Counted from the first letter of the stretch, positions 8,873 through 18,318 are shown. The stretch: 64,000 bases of DNA from Alphaproteobacteria bacterium (GCA_018654745.1 JABILA010000056.1:24700-88699); one strand, 5' to 3'. The notes: generated by a model from the sequence alone, not told the origin. A program made the numbers and translations.

Positions 8873-10033
8873 CTAATAGGATTTGGGAAGGCCGAGGGCG
8901 CGTTCGGCGATATAGCTCAGCATCAATTGCGGACTGATCGGTGCCAGACGATGGATCATGCATTCACGCATATATCGCTCAACATGAAATTCCTTGGCAT
9001 AACCCATGCCGCCATGTGTCATGACAGCGGTTGTACAGGCCTTGAAGGTTGCTTCGCCAGCCAGGTATTTGGCAGCATTTGCTTCCCGTCCGCATTCATC
9101 ACCGCGGTCATAAAGTTCGGCGGCGCGGAAGGCCATCAGGTTAACGGCTTCCAGTTCAGCCCAGGATTCCGCCAGAGGATGCTGGATGCCCTGGTTCATG
9201 CCGATGGGTCGATCAAAGACGATACGCTCACGGGCGTAATTGGCGGCTTTGCCCAGGGCCAGACGGCCAATACCGACAAGGGATGCCGAGATCAAAATCC
9301 GTTCAGCGTTGAGGCCATGTAGCAAATAGCGAAAGCCCATGCCCTCTTCACCGATCAAATCTTCTTTGGGGATCTTCAGGCCGTCAATAATCACGGTGTT
9401 GGAATCGACGCATTTGCGTCCCATCTTGTCGATGGGTCGAATATCACAATAGTTACGATCGAGATCCGTATAGAAGAGTGACAAGCCATCGATGGGCTTT
9501 TCTGTGTTCTCGTTGGTACGGGCAATCAACAAAATCTTGTTGGATTGCTGCGCCGTTGAGGTCCACATCTTTTCGCCGGTGACAACGTAGTTTTCACCGT
9601 CCCAGACAGCGCGCGTTTTCAGGCGAGTAGTATCGAGGCCGGTGTTGGCTTCCGTGACACCAAAACAGGCAACGTCTTCACGCTTGATAATCGGGGGCAA
9701 CCAGCGGCGCTTTTGTTCATCTGTGCCGAAGACAACAACCGGGTTCAGGCCGAATATGTTGATAGCAATGGCTGCAAAACCTGCGTTTGCTGCACCGGAT
9801 TCCGTTATTGCCTGAACCATTGTGGCAGCTTCGGTGATGCCGAGACCACTGCCGCCATATTCTTCCGGCATGGCAATCCCCATAAAACCTTCATCAACGA
9901 TGGCTTTGCAAAAGTCGTTGGGAAAGACACCATCATTGTCCCGGTCCAGCCAGTATTGATCGTCAAAGGGTTCACACAGTTTCAGAATACTGTCGCGAAT
10001 CAATTGTTGTTCGGGGGAAAAATCGACGCTCAT
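8873..10033 (-). CDS. Acyl-CoA dehydrogenase
   Basis: FAD-dependent acyl-CoA dehydrogenase of 386 residues. ATG 10033 is chosen for the AGGAGA motif eight bases upstream and the family-typical start MSVDFSPEQQLIRDSI; the longer frame overlaps the IclR gene. Motifs are GVTEANTGLDTTRLKT, NYVVTGEKMWTS, and MTHGGMGYAKEFHVERYMRE in the C-terminal domain. The C-terminal EGT-type glutamate motif is not evident, so the catalytic base may sit elsewhere, as in isovaleryl-CoA-type enzymes. It is translated directly after the IclR gene in the operon. Confidence 0.9.
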   Translation of the reverse strand: MSVDFSPEQQLIRDSILKLCEPFDDQYWLDRDNDGVFPNDFCKAIVDEGFMGIAMPEEYGGSGLGITEAATMVQAITESGAANAGFAAIAINIFGLNPVVVFGTDEQKRRWLPPIIKREDVACFGVTEANTGLDTTRLKTRAVWDGENYVVTGEKMWTSTAQQSNKILLIARTNENTEKPIDGLSLFYTDLDRNYCDIRPIDKMGRKCVDSNTVIIDGLKIPKEDLIGEEGMGFRYLLHGLNAERILISASLVGIGRLALGKAANYARERIVFDRPIGMNQGIQHPLAESWAELEAVNLMAFRAAELYDRGDECGREANAAKYLAGEATFKACTTAVMTHGGMGYAKEFHVERYMRECMIHRLAPISPQLMLSYIAERALGLPKSY

Positions 10034-10037
10034 ATCT

Positions 10038-10835
10038 TCAAGTCTCCTCGGATGGGGTGCCGCCAGCCAGGCGTGTGCATTCATCGGCAGCTTTTCTTAA
10101 AGCTGCTTCATGGGCATCAATATTGGTTTTCATACGCTCGGTCGGACCGGCAACCAACAAAGTTGCAACTACGGATCCGTCGGCTGAAAAAATCGGAGCC
10201 GCGATGGCGCAGGCACCGGCCACACGTTCGTCAAAAGAACGCGCAACACCGTCACTTCGAATTTTCGCCAGTTCGGCCAGCAATTCACGCTTGCCGGTTA
10301 TGGTGCCATCCGTGAATTGTATGCGCGATGTTGATTTCAGATACGCGTCAAGACGCGTCTCATCAAACCAGGCCAGCAGGGATTTGCCCACGGCTGTGCA
10401 ATAAAGCTCCCGGCGTTCACCCACTGCGACGGTGTATCGGATCGGGTTGCTGCTTTCGACTTTATCAAGATAGGTCGCTTCTTCGGCGTCAGGTGCCAGT
10501 GCACCAAGGACGGCGGTCTCACCCGTTGCAGCCACAAGGTCGACCAGAACCGGGCGGACAAGACTGCTGAATTCACGTCCGGCGATGGCGCGCATGGCAA
10601 GTGACAGGAACCGGGCCCCCAGGAAATAGCGCCCGCCTTCGTCCCGCACCAGACAACCTTCTTCTGTCAGGCCAGCCAACAATCCGACGAGGCTGGTTTT
10701 TGGCGCACCGGTGCTTTCCGACAATTCCGTCAAGGTCGCACCGTGACTGACCCGCGTCAGCGAATCCAGAATTGTTAGAATTCGCCCGACCGATTGCGGC
10801 CCGCCACGGGAAGAAGGCGTTGTGGATTTTGACAT
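10038..10835 (-). CDS. IclR family transcriptional regulator
   Basis: A 265-residue regulator with an N-terminal winged helix (GATLTELSESTGAPKTSLVG, about residues 27-46 of the chosen form). The C-terminal IclR ligand domain includes YLDKVESSNPIRYTV and RELYCTAVGKSLLAW. ATG 10835 lies eight bases after the SDR stop; the longer frame would run into the SDR. It is embedded as the second gene of the catabolic operon, so autoregulation together with its enzymes is likely. A candidate operator lies upstream of the operon at 11693. Confidence 0.9.
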   Translation of the reverse strand: MSKSTTPSSRGGPQSVGRILTILDSLTRVSHGATLTELSESTGAPKTSLVGLLAGLTEEGCLVRDEGGRYFLGARFLSLAMRAIAGREFSSLVRPVLVDLVAATGETAVLGALAPDAEEATYLDKVESSNPIRYTVAVGERRELYCTAVGKSLLAWFDETRLDAYLKSTSRIQFTDGTITGKRELLAELAKIRSDGVARSFDERVAGACAIAAPIFSADGSVVATLLVAGPTERMKTNIDAHEAALRKAADECTRLAGGTPSEET

Positions 10836-10843
10836 CTGTTTGT

Positions 10844-11617
10844 CTATACGCCGATTGTATAACCGCCGTTGACCGACAGGTGCTGCCCGGTGATATAGCT
10901 GGCCGCCTGTGAGAGCAGGAAGCACACAGGCTGTGACACTTCTTCCGGATCAGAAAAACGACCCATCGGGACCTGGGCCATAACGCCATCCCGGAATTTG
11001 TCTGAACGAATGGTTTCCGTCATTTCGGTTTCCACCACGCCAAAACAAATCGTGTTAATGCGAATGCCCTTGCCAGACCATTCCCTTGCAGCACTCATGG
11101 TCAGGCCCATGACGCCTGACTTGGCTGCACCATAGTTGATCTGGCCGATAGTGCCGCGACGGCCAGCGTCTGAAGAAATATTAACAATGGAAGCCGGGCT
11201 GTTGTCGCCTTCCTTGTTGCGGTCCAGCATGTGGCGGCCAACGGCCTGCAGACAATAAAACACGCCGGAAAGATTGACGTCGATGACTTGCTGCCAGGTA
11301 TCTATCGGCATCTTGTGGGCCATGGCAGCGCGCACGATCCCGGCATTATTGACCAGACCATGAACGGCGCCGTTTTTGGCAACGGCTTTGTTAACCATAT
11401 CCTGTACAAAACCAGGCTCAGCCACTGAACCGACATAGACGTCGGCATTGTCTGCCCCCAGATCATCCGCCAGGGCATTGACCTTGTCCCCCTGCAAGTC
11501 GACCAATATGGCCCGTCCCCCCAGATCGACGACCAGCCGTGAGACGGCTTCACCAATGCCCTGTCCTGCACCTGTGACAATAATGTTGTGGCCTTCAAGA
11601 TTCATGGGGTTTTTCAT
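10844..11617 (-). CDS. SDR family oxidoreductase (FabG-like)
   Basis: NAD(P)-dependent short-chain dehydrogenase, 257 residues, first gene of the nine-gene minus-strand operon. The cofactor loop TGAGQGIG is at 15-22, NNAG at 90-93, and the catalytic Ser148/149, Tyr162 and Lys166 (YGAAK) are all present. The aspartate after the second beta strand (LVDLQ) favours NAD over NADP. It probably oxidises a 3-hydroxyacyl-CoA or other alcohol in the pathway, inferred from its neighbours. Confidence 0.9.
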   Translation of the reverse strand: MKNPMNLEGHNIIVTGAGQGIGEAVSRLVVDLGGRAILVDLQGDKVNALADDLGADNADVYVGSVAEPGFVQDMVNKAVAKNGAVHGLVNNAGIVRAAMAHKMPIDTWQQVIDVNLSGVFYCLQAVGRHMLDRNKEGDNSPASIVNISSDAGRRGTIGQINYGAAKSGVMGLTMSAAREWSGKGIRINTICFGVVETEMTETIRSDKFRDGVMAQVPMGRFSDPEEVSQPVCFLLSQAASYITGQHLSVNGGYTIGV

Positions 11618-11692
11618 TACTTCGAGTCCTTGATAATGTAACGACGCAGACGTTCTGGCCTGAATATCGTTATTGAATGATTATACGGATAT

Positions 11693-11707
11693 ACGAATAC
11701 TGTTCGT
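11693..11707. promoter_or_regulatory. Inverted repeat in divergent promoter, putative operator
   Basis: ACGAA-TACTG-TTCGT is a 5-5-5 inverted repeat, with another TTCGTTC half-site 13 bases further on. It lies in the 251-bp region between the divergent SDR (minus) and ACAD11-like (plus) operons. The spacing suits an IclR or TetR dimer, and the IclR protein of the minus operon is the obvious candidate. No experimental basis. Confidence 0.4.
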
Positions 11708-11868
11708 TTATTTATACAATTCGTTCAAAACCGGGTCAACCGGTGTTGCATATATTCAGTCGCCACACTGCATAGAACCGCCACACAATTTGCATTTTTT
11801 TGGGTACAGGCTTTGGTCTGGCACGGAACTGTGGGTTATCCTTGTCGGATCAAACAGGAGAATTTCCA

Positions 11869-13098
11869 GTGACATTTGAAATAACGGCGCAGGCCGCAGA
11901 ACTGCGCGACAGGGTCAAAGTCTTTATGGCCAGCCATGTTTACCCGATGGAAGATCAATGGGAGGCGTTGCTGGAAGCCCGGTCTGATCGCTGGCAGCCC
12001 GTACCCATGATGGAAGAGCTGAAATCACTGGCCCGTGAGGAAGGATTATGGAATCTTTTTTTCCCGGATGACCAACATGGGGCAGGTCTGAGCAATGTCG
12101 ATTATGCCTATATCTGTGAGGAAATGGGTCGGTCCTTTATTGGCCCCGAAGTTTTCAATTGCTCTGCCCCGGATACCGGCAATATGGAAGTACTGGCGCA
12201 ATATGGCACGGACGCGCAGAAGGACAGATGGCTGACACCTCTGTTGGCCGGAGAAATCCGGTCTGCCTTTTCGATGACAGAACCTGACGTCGCCTCGTCA
12301 GACGCCACAAACATCGCCGCTGAAATCAAAAAGGATGGCGATGACTATGTCATCAATGGCCGCAAGTGGTGGACATCAGGCGTCGCCGATGAGCGTTGCA
12401 AGATCATCATTCTGATGGGGCGAAGCTTCGATACATCTCAAGCCTCACGACATCAACAGCATTCCATGATCCTGGTGCCCAAAGACACACCCGGCCTGGA
12501 AATTGTGCGCAACCTGACCGTATTCGGATATGACCACGCCCCCAACGGGCATTCCGAGGTGATCCTGAAAGATGTCAGGGTGCCAAAGGAAAATATGTTG
12601 TTGGGCGAAGGCCGTGGATTTGAGATCGCGCAAGGTCGCCTCGGACCTGGACGTATTCATCACTGTATGCGCGCCATTGGTGCCTCGGAGCGCGCCCTGG
12701 AAATGATGTGTGCCCGTGCCGCAAACCGCGTGGCATTTGGCAAACCGCTTCATCAGCACGGTACTGTTCGCCAGGACATTTCCCTGTCCCGGATCGAAAT
12801 CGACCAGGCCCGCCTGTTGACCTTGCATGCCGCCCACAAGATGGACACGGTTGGTAATCAGGCTGCACGCAAGGAAATTTCCATGATCAAGGTTGCCGCC
12901 ATGAGCATGGCTTGCAAAGTCATCGACCGGTCCATTCAGATTCATGGTGGCGGTGGCGTCAGCCAGGATACCTTCCTTGCCCATGCCTGGTCCTGGAACC
13001 GGGCCATTCGTATGGGCGATGGCCCCGACGAAGTACATCTCGACTCAATTGCCCGTCAGGAAATGAAATCCTGGCTTAATGACAGGAAAACACAGTGA
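11869..13098 (+). CDS. ACAD11-type acyl-CoA dehydrogenase (LvaC-like)
   Basis: A 409-residue acyl-CoA dehydrogenase. GTG 11869 is chosen for AGGAG eight bases upstream; the longer frame starts at an unsupported TTG. Motifs are [14 protein letters not shown], a NGRKWWTSG strand, and the C-terminal [13 protein letters not shown] typical of the ACAD10/ACAD11 group. It heads an operon with an SDR, an APH-type kinase and a DUF6285 protein. In the lva pathway the equivalent dehydrogenase eliminates phosphate from a 4-phosphoacyl-CoA and so converts 4-hydroxy to 3-hydroxy acids. The match to that role is inferred from motif and gene set. Confidence 0.9.
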   Translation: MTFEITAQAAELRDRVKVFMASHVYPMEDQWEALLEARSDRWQPVPMMEELKSLAREEGLWNLFFPDDQHGAGLSNVDYAYICEEMGRSFIGPEVFNCSAPDTGNMEVLAQYGTDAQKDRWLTPLLAGEIRSAFSMTEPDVASSDATNIAAEIKKDGDDYVINGRKWWTSGVADERCKIIILMGRSFDTSQASRHQQHSMILVPKDTPGLEIVRNLTVFGYDHAPNGHSEVILKDVRVPKENMLLGEGRGFEIAQGRLGPGRIHHCMRAIGASERALEMMCARAANRVAFGKPLHQHGTVRQDISLSRIEIDQARLLTLHAAHKMDTVGNQAARKEISMIKVAAMSMACKVIDRSIQIHGGGGVSQDTFLAHAWSWNRAIRMGDGPDEVHLDSIARQEMKSWLNDRKTQ

Positions 13099-13895
13099 CA
13101 GATTTCAGTAACAAGGTTGTATGCATCACCGGCGCTGGCAGTGGTATTGGTCGACAAACCGCCCTCAGGTTTGCCGAAGCCGGAGCCAAAATTATGGCCG
13201 CTGATATGAACAATGATGGCCTGCAGGAAACGGCAGACCTGATTTCTGCAACTGGTGCCACGGTGCAAACCATGTCAGCGGATGTCAGTGACCCGGACCA
13301 GGTTGAAGCGCTGGTTAATCAGTGTGTCTCAACGCTGGGAGCCCCGGATGTATTCTTTGCCAATGCCGGAATCACCGGAGCGCTCAAGCCTCTCAACAAA
13401 ACTTCAAACGAGGACATTGCACGGGTTATTGAAGTCAACATATTGGGGCCGATGTATGCCGTTAAGTTCGCAGGCCCCGTCATGGCGGCAAACGGTGGCG
13501 GTGCCATCATATTGACTGCGTCCGTCGCCGGAATCGCTGCCAATGCGGGCCCCCTTCCTTATTCTGCCTCAAAAGCAGCCGTGATCAGTCTGGCAAAAAC
13601 GTCGGCCCAGGAACTGTCGGGATCGGGTGTCAGGGTCAATGCGATTTGCCCGGGCCTTGTTGAAACCTCGATGACCAAATTCATCTTTGATCAGGCCCGA
13701 AAAAACAACACCACCCCGAAGTTGGGTCAACTGAATCCAAGCCGACGGGCGGGACGCACCGACGATATCGCCGGTGCCGTCATGTATCTGGCCAGTGATG
13801 CAGCTTCCTATGTCAATGGTCATGCCCTGGTCGTCGACGGCGGGTTGTCTTCGTCCATGCCCTTTGTGCCATCCCATAGCCTTGTCATGACCTGA
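13095..13895 (+). CDS. SDR family oxidoreductase (possible LvaD-like)
   Basis: A 266-residue short-chain dehydrogenase starting at GTG 13095, overlapping the preceding stop by four bases (GTGA). The cofactor loop TGAGSGIG is at 12-19 and the aspartate in AADMN suggests NAD. The usual NNAG reads FANAG. The catalytic triad is Ser in LTASVAG plus YSASK. In a four-gene lva-like operon the SDR would reduce a 4-oxoacyl-CoA such as levulinyl-CoA to the 4-hydroxy form; that is inferred from context. It ends 2 bp before the kinase gene. Confidence 0.88.
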   Translation: MTDFSNKVVCITGAGSGIGRQTALRFAEAGAKIMAADMNNDGLQETADLISATGATVQTMSADVSDPDQVEALVNQCVSTLGAPDVFFANAGITGALKPLNKTSNEDIARVIEVNILGPMYAVKFAGPVMAANGGGAIILTASVAGIAANAGPLPYSASKAAVISLAKTSAQELSGSGVRVNAICPGLVETSMTKFIFDQARKNNTTPKLGQLNPSRRAGRTDDIAGAVMYLASDAASYVNGHALVVDGGLSSSMPFVPSHSLVMT

Positions 13896-13897
13896 CC

Positions 13898-14929
13898 ATG
13901 GGGTCGCAGGAATTCACAGACCTGTTGACCGCTGCCCTCCGGAAACGGTGCGGCAACAACGCGCGCGTATCGGACCTTACACGCCTGACCGCTGGTGCAA
14001 GCTGTGAATCCTGGCGCTTTGATTTATCAGATGAAAACCCGGCGATTTCATCACCCATGATTCTGCGGCGTTTCCCGGCAAAAAGTGAGGCTGGCAAGGA
14101 CGGTTACTTTGCAGATCGTCTTGCACCCGGCCGTTCGCACGAAGTGGCTATCCTGAAAGCCGTAGGGGCTGCGGGGCTGCCGGTTCCGGTTGTCCAGCTT
14201 GAACTAACCCCCGACGATGGTTTGGGTGATGGCTATGTAATGAACTGTCTGGAGGGTGCTGCCTATCCTCCCGGCATTCTGAAGGATGATAATTTCGCCG
14301 CTGCAAGGGAACAATTGCCGTCCGATATTGCGACCTTCCGGCATCAGTTGAGTTCGGTTGATATATCCAACATCGGCTTTGCACGGGATGAAACCGCCAG
14401 CCAACAAATCAACTTTTTCCGGGAGATGCTGGACTGGCTGGACCTGAAACATGCCGGTCTGGAACTCGGGTTATCGTGGTTACGGGATCACTTGCCGGAA
14501 CCTGGCCCCACCAGGCTGGTGCATGGTGACTATCGTCTTTCCAACTTCATGATTACGCCAAAGGGTCTGAACGCTGTTATCGACTGGGAACTTGCCCATC
14601 CAGGGGACCCGGTTGAAGACCTGGGCTGGCTTTGTGTCCGGTCCTGGCGCTTTTCGAATCCACAGCTTGCGGTCGCGGGTCTGACCGACAGACGATCGTT
14701 GCTCACTGCCTGGGAACGTGCCGGGGGTGAACCTGTCAAGCTACGAGACCTGATCTTCTGGGAAGTTCTCGGCAACGTGAAATGGGCGATACTGTGTTTG
14801 TTACAAGGCCACAGATATCTAAGCGGCACGGACAAAAGCATTGAAATGGCAGTTGTTGGCCGTCGCGTAGAGGAACCCGTTTACGATCTGATCAGATTGA
14901 TCGACGGCAAGGATGGAGAACTGTCATGA
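13898..14929 (+). CDS. APH-family kinase, LvaA-like (4-hydroxyacyl-CoA kinase)
   Basis: Aminoglycoside-phosphotransferase-fold kinase of 343 residues. The catalytic loop is VHGDYRLSNFM (near residue 208) and the metal-binding segment is VIDWELAHPGDPVEDLGWL. It is coupled to the dehydrogenase and SDR upstream and overlaps the DUF6285 gene by four bases (ATGA). APH kinases paired with ACAD11-type dehydrogenases phosphorylate 4-hydroxyacyl-CoA, as in the lva operon and the fused animal ACAD10/11. Antibiotic resistance is unlikely in this setting. Confidence 0.88.
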   Translation: MGSQEFTDLLTAALRKRCGNNARVSDLTRLTAGASCESWRFDLSDENPAISSPMILRRFPAKSEAGKDGYFADRLAPGRSHEVAILKAVGAAGLPVPVVQLELTPDDGLGDGYVMNCLEGAAYPPGILKDDNFAAAREQLPSDIATFRHQLSSVDISNIGFARDETASQQINFFREMLDWLDLKHAGLELGLSWLRDHLPEPGPTRLVHGDYRLSNFMITPKGLNAVIDWELAHPGDPVEDLGWLCVRSWRFSNPQLAVAGLTDRRSLLTAWERAGGEPVKLRDLIFWEVLGNVKWAILCLLQGHRYLSGTDKSIEMAVVGRRVEEPVYDLIRLIDGKDGELS

Positions 14930-15237
14930 GCCATGATCCCCTGCCCGTCACCACTGATGATTTGCTGGAAGCGCTCGAAATCTTTTTGCGCGAAGAGGTC
15001 ACACCGCAAATGCAGGGCTATGGTGAATTCCGCACCCGTGTCGCCCTGAATATCCTGGGCATGCTGAGGCGTGAGCAACAACACGGCGGCGATCACAGCA
15101 AGGATATATCTGATCTGGCGAGAAGTTTGCGCGACGGTGATACAAGCTGGAAGGATCAACAGGCTTTGCAGGAGATCAAGGCGGCAAATCTGGACCGCTT
15201 GCGCATCAACAATCCCAAATGGATTCTGGAAGACTAA
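14926..15237 (+). CDS. DUF6285 protein, LvaB-like kinase partner
   Basis: A 103-residue, mainly helical, acidic protein with no transmembrane segment or metal motif. Typical stretches are LEALEIFLREEVTPQMQG, FRTRVALNILGMLRREQQ and the C-terminal NPKWILED. Members are found next to APH-type kinases. In the lva pathway a small protein of this size (LvaB) is needed for kinase activity. The four-base overlap with the kinase gene fits a stable kinase-partner complex. It ends the operon and converges with the lipase gene. Confidence 0.8.
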   Translation: MSHDPLPVTTDDLLEALEIFLREEVTPQMQGYGEFRTRVALNILGMLRREQQHGGDHSKDISDLARSLRDGDTSWKDQQALQEIKAANLDRLRINNPKWILED

Positions 15238-15260
15238 CCGGAAACATTCCCGAAACTCTT

Positions 15261-15914
15261 CTAGTGAACAAACATCCCGTCCCGCAGGAAATTGCCGGTC
15301 TGGGAAATAACGTCCTTGTCGTCGCATATGAATGTATGATGGGCATCGATCACTAAACTGTCCTTGGCCCCGTCGAGACGTGTGTTTTCCAGTTCGACCG
15401 TGCCGTCATGTTCGTGACCGGCACGGTGAAACAGGTTGACCCACGAAATCGGATTGATCAGGTGGAAATGCTGGACACCGGCAATGATCCCGATCTCCGC
15501 ATCCGGCACCCCGAGGGCTTTCAGGGCGGGTGAATCTTCGGCCAGGTCTTCCAGCGGCAAGCCAAAAACCAGGCGCGATAACGGCCAGTTTCCAAAGTTC
15601 GACACCACTCCAGCCCCCTGGTTCGGCGTGGCGATCATGACGATACGACCGACCTGAACAGGTGGGCTGGTTGCCAGAGCACCGCGAATGATGATGCCCC
15701 CCAGGGAATGGCCGACAAAATGAACCGGACCTTCAAACACCTGCTTGCCAAGCCAGTCGCGAAAATCAGAAATATGCCCCGCCAACCGGCGGCGGCGGCT
15801 GGGGTAAGACCAGCATTGGACGTCGAAGCCCTGCCCTTCGAGACCACGCTTCAGGCTGGCCATACTGGCGCAAGTCCGCCCCAGACCGTGAAGCAAAACC
15901 ACACTTTCTCTCAC
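15261..15914 (-). CDS. Alpha/beta-fold lipase/esterase
   Basis: A 217-residue alpha/beta hydrolase. The fold starts at once with SVVLLHGLGRT (oxyanion HG), and the nucleophile elbow is FVGHSLGGI. An aspartate in LVIDAHHT or nearby and the His of HHTFI could finish the triad. There is no signal peptide, so it is probably cytosolic. GTG 15914 overlaps the acyltransferase stop by four bases (GTGA), suggesting joint work in acyl-lipid turnover. The length is short, lacking a large lid. Confidence 0.82.
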   Translation of the reverse strand: MRESVVLLHGLGRTCASMASLKRGLEGQGFDVQCWSYPSRRRRLAGHISDFRDWLGKQVFEGPVHFVGHSLGGIIIRGALATSPPVQVGRIVMIATPNQGAGVVSNFGNWPLSRLVFGLPLEDLAEDSPALKALGVPDAEIGIIAGVQHFHLINPISWVNLFHRAGHEHDGTVELENTRLDGAKDSLVIDAHHTFICDDKDVISQTGNFLRDGMFVH

Positions 15915-17362
15915 ACGTCGTCCTTCCGGGATATCTCAGTGGGCTTTTGCAAGGTTCCCGGTTCTCTTTCGAAGTAATGCGCGATGGCATTGGCATAATA
16001 TTGCAGCATCGGGTGCTCTCCTTCAGCCACAGAAAATAGCCCGTCCTTTTCCACGACCAGATGCCGCAAGGTCAACATTCGCAATCCGACGGACAAGGCA
16101 TAATCAGCATCTGCGTGCGGAACATAAACCTGCGCGCCTTCTGTTTCCAGTCGGGTTTTGATGGCGTGAGCTGCAACTTTCAAATCCAGTTCGCTGATCC
16201 GGTCATCGGGACGATTGGCAAATACGGTCGCGATCAGGGATACCGGCAGCACTGGCACGACCTGTCCCACCTGGCCCATCAGATGCTGACCCAGGGCTTC
16301 AATGCTTTCCCGCTGGGCGTCTTCATCCACGGCTTCATGACTTTCAATCCAGGCACGCGCCGATACGGGTGCACCAAAATTTACGCAGGCATAACCAAAG
16401 CGATACCATTTTCCGGTCGCCATCAAGGCAAAGTTATGGCCGATAAAGCCGAATGTTTTTTTCAGGGCAAAACCTGTGGTGCGGCGTTCTGCATCTTCAT
16501 CCAGGGAGCGCACAAGCGAGCGGTCTTCAAAAACCCGGTCGTAGTTAATGCCCACCGGCACAAAAACAACGTCTTTGGCCCCGTCTGTCTCAAGGGATTT
16601 CAGCATATAGTTCAACAAACCCAACCGGGGTGGTCGCAAGCGTCCGTCACGACTGAGTCCGCCTTCAGGATACACGGCCTGGACAACGCCAGCCGCTGTC
16701 GCCATGGCCACATAACGTTCCAACACCCGGCGATAGAGTGCATCACCGGAATTTCGCCGGACAAAATAGGCCCCCAAAGATCGGATCAGGGTTTGCAGTG
16801 GCCAGATCCGCGCCCATTCCCCCACCGCGTAACTAAGCGCCGTGCGTGATGCCGCAAGATACGCCACCAGCACATAGTCCATGTTGGAACGGTGGTTCAT
16901 GACAAAAACTACACTGGCTTCGGGATCAACCGATGTCAGGCCATCTTCATTGGCATACCCAAGGCGCACACGATACAGCCACTCCGCCACCCGCCGCGCC
17001 GCCCAGGCACCAACCCGGAAATAAACATAAGCGTTGAAGGCCGGAACAATCTCGCGGGCATAGCGCGCAACGTCCGCCATCAAAACCTCGCGCGGAATAT
17101 TATCTGCGTCTGCTTTTTCCGTGACTGCTGCCATGACTTCGGCGTCATAGGTCAGGCGATCAATTAGAACTTCCCGCCGGGTTAGTTTGAAAGATTGTAT
17201 TTTGAGATCAAGCCGGGTGTTGATTTCCTCAACAACCTGGGTCACACGACGCCGCAGGAACCAGCGCACCCCAGGCAACAAAAACCGGTCGAGCACAGAC
17301 AGAGCCGCCAGCACAACGACCAGCGCCGCCAGCCAAATCGGTATGGAAACCATCTCCGCCAA
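15911..17362 (-). CDS. Glycerol-3-phosphate/lysophospholipid acyltransferase (PlsB-like)
   Basis: Membrane-bound acyltransferase of about 483 residues. The HX4D catalytic box is MNHRSNMDY (about residue 157) and the second block is VYPEGGLSRDGRL. A hydrophobic N-terminal segment (IPIWLAALVVVLAALSVL) anchors it. The start is uncertain: TTG 17362 has GGGGAGG five bases upstream, ATG 17353 is nine bases later, and a TTG at 17386 opens the longest frame. The domain order resembles PlsB/DHAP acyltransferases without the long PlsB N-terminus. The first acylation of phospholipid synthesis is plausible but the acceptor is not certain. Confidence 0.8.
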   Translation of the reverse strand: MAEMVSIPIWLAALVVVLAALSVLDRFLLPGVRWFLRRRVTQVVEEINTRLDLKIQSFKLTRREVLIDRLTYDAEVMAAVTEKADADNIPREVLMADVARYAREIVPAFNAYVYFRVGAWAARRVAEWLYRVRLGYANEDGLTSVDPEASVVFVMNHRSNMDYVLVAYLAASRTALSYAVGEWARIWPLQTLIRSLGAYFVRRNSGDALYRRVLERYVAMATAAGVVQAVYPEGGLSRDGRLRPPRLGLLNYMLKSLETDGAKDVVFVPVGINYDRVFEDRSLVRSLDEDAERRTTGFALKKTFGFIGHNFALMATGKWYRFGYACVNFGAPVSARAWIESHEAVDEDAQRESIEALGQHLMGQVGQVVPVLPVSLIATVFANRPDDRISELDLKVAAHAIKTRLETEGAQVYVPHADADYALSVGLRMLTLRHLVVEKDGLFSVAEGEHPMLQYYANAIAHYFEREPGTLQKPTEISRKDDV

Positions 17363-17530
17363 TATCGCCTCCCCGGAATGAGGCAAAGCGTAGCGACAAC
17401 CACCCGGAGTTACAACATTGATCTGGCGGTGTTGCGAAGTGAAGTAGCCGTTCTGGAATCATCATCAAAACAGATTTCAAATTTGGTTTCTTTCATCTAG
17501 TCTTCGGGAAACTGTTGCTGGAGTAATAAA

Positions 17531-18310
17531 GTGGAACTGAACCAGATTATAGACCTTGAGGCCTACCCTATTGCGGACCCGGACTTTCGGGCGAAATGCC
17601 GTGCCGGGTTCGAAGCCAATGGTGTGTTGATCATGCCGGAATTTGTTACCCGATCGGCGATCGACGCCATTCGGACAGAAGGTGAAGCCAACCGCGACGC
17701 CGTCTACGCCAAAAGGGAAACCCACACAGTTTATCTCAGTGCGACAGATCCGGAATTTGCGCCCGATCATGCACGCAACCGACTGGTGGTTTCCTCCAAA
17801 GGCTGTCTGACAGATGACCAGGTGCCTGCGGAGTCAGCCCTCAGGAGCCTCTATGATTCTCCTTTGTTCAGGGAATTTCTCTGTGATGTTCTGAGTGAAA
17901 AAACATTGTACGAATATGCTGATCCGCTGTCGTCGATCAATCTGCATTTTGCCAAAACCGGCGAGGAACTGGGCTGGCATTTTGACAACTCGTCCTTTTC
18001 CATCACCCTGATGGTCCAGCCACCGGAACGTGGCGGACAGTTTGAATATATAGGTGGCGTGCGCGACGCAGATGCCGGCGACATGAATTTTGAAGCGGTG
18101 GACGATATCCTTGATGGCAAGGTCGAGGTCAAGGAACTGATCGCTGACGCAGGTACGCTGGTTTTTTTCAGGGGACGCAACGCCATCCACAGGGTCACCC
18201 CCAACGAAGGTGATCGCACTCGCATGCTGGCGGTACTGGCCTACAATTCCGAACCAGGTGTTGCCCTGTCAGAAGAAGCTCGCATGACGTTCTACGGCCG
18301 GACGGGCTGA
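17531..18310 (+). CDS. 2OG-Fe(II) oxygenase, BesD/HalD-like family with HxD
   Basis: A 259-residue cupin-type Fe(II)/2-oxoglutarate oxygenase starting at GTG 17531 behind GGAG. The proximal iron ligands are in GWHFDNSSFS (His and Asp), the distal His in RNAIHRVTP, and the 2OG-binding Arg follows in EGDRTRM. The sequence around the iron and the GGQFEYI strand recall the BesD/HalD amino-acid halogenase family. Halogenases replace the acid with Gly; here the Asp is kept, so hydroxylation is expected. It stands alone between divergent and convergent neighbours. Substrate unknown. Confidence 0.75.
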   Translation: MELNQIIDLEAYPIADPDFRAKCRAGFEANGVLIMPEFVTRSAIDAIRTEGEANRDAVYAKRETHTVYLSATDPEFAPDHARNRLVVSSKGCLTDDQVPAESALRSLYDSPLFREFLCDVLSEKTLYEYADPLSSINLHFAKTGEELGWHFDNSSFSITLMVQPPERGGQFEYIGGVRDADAGDMNFEAVDDILDGKVEVKELIADAGTLVFFRGRNAIHRVTPNEGDRTRMLAVLAYNSEPGVALSEEARMTFYGRTG

Positions 18311-18318
18311 TGGCCAGA

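Noticed and set aside
13898..14929. APH-fold gene as an antibiotic-resistance determinant
   Set aside because: It is coupled to an ACAD11-type dehydrogenase, an SDR and DUF6285, the lva-like context.
16061..16849. 262-codon frame antisense to the acyltransferase
   Set aside because: Shadow of a gene with intact HX4D motifs on the other strand.
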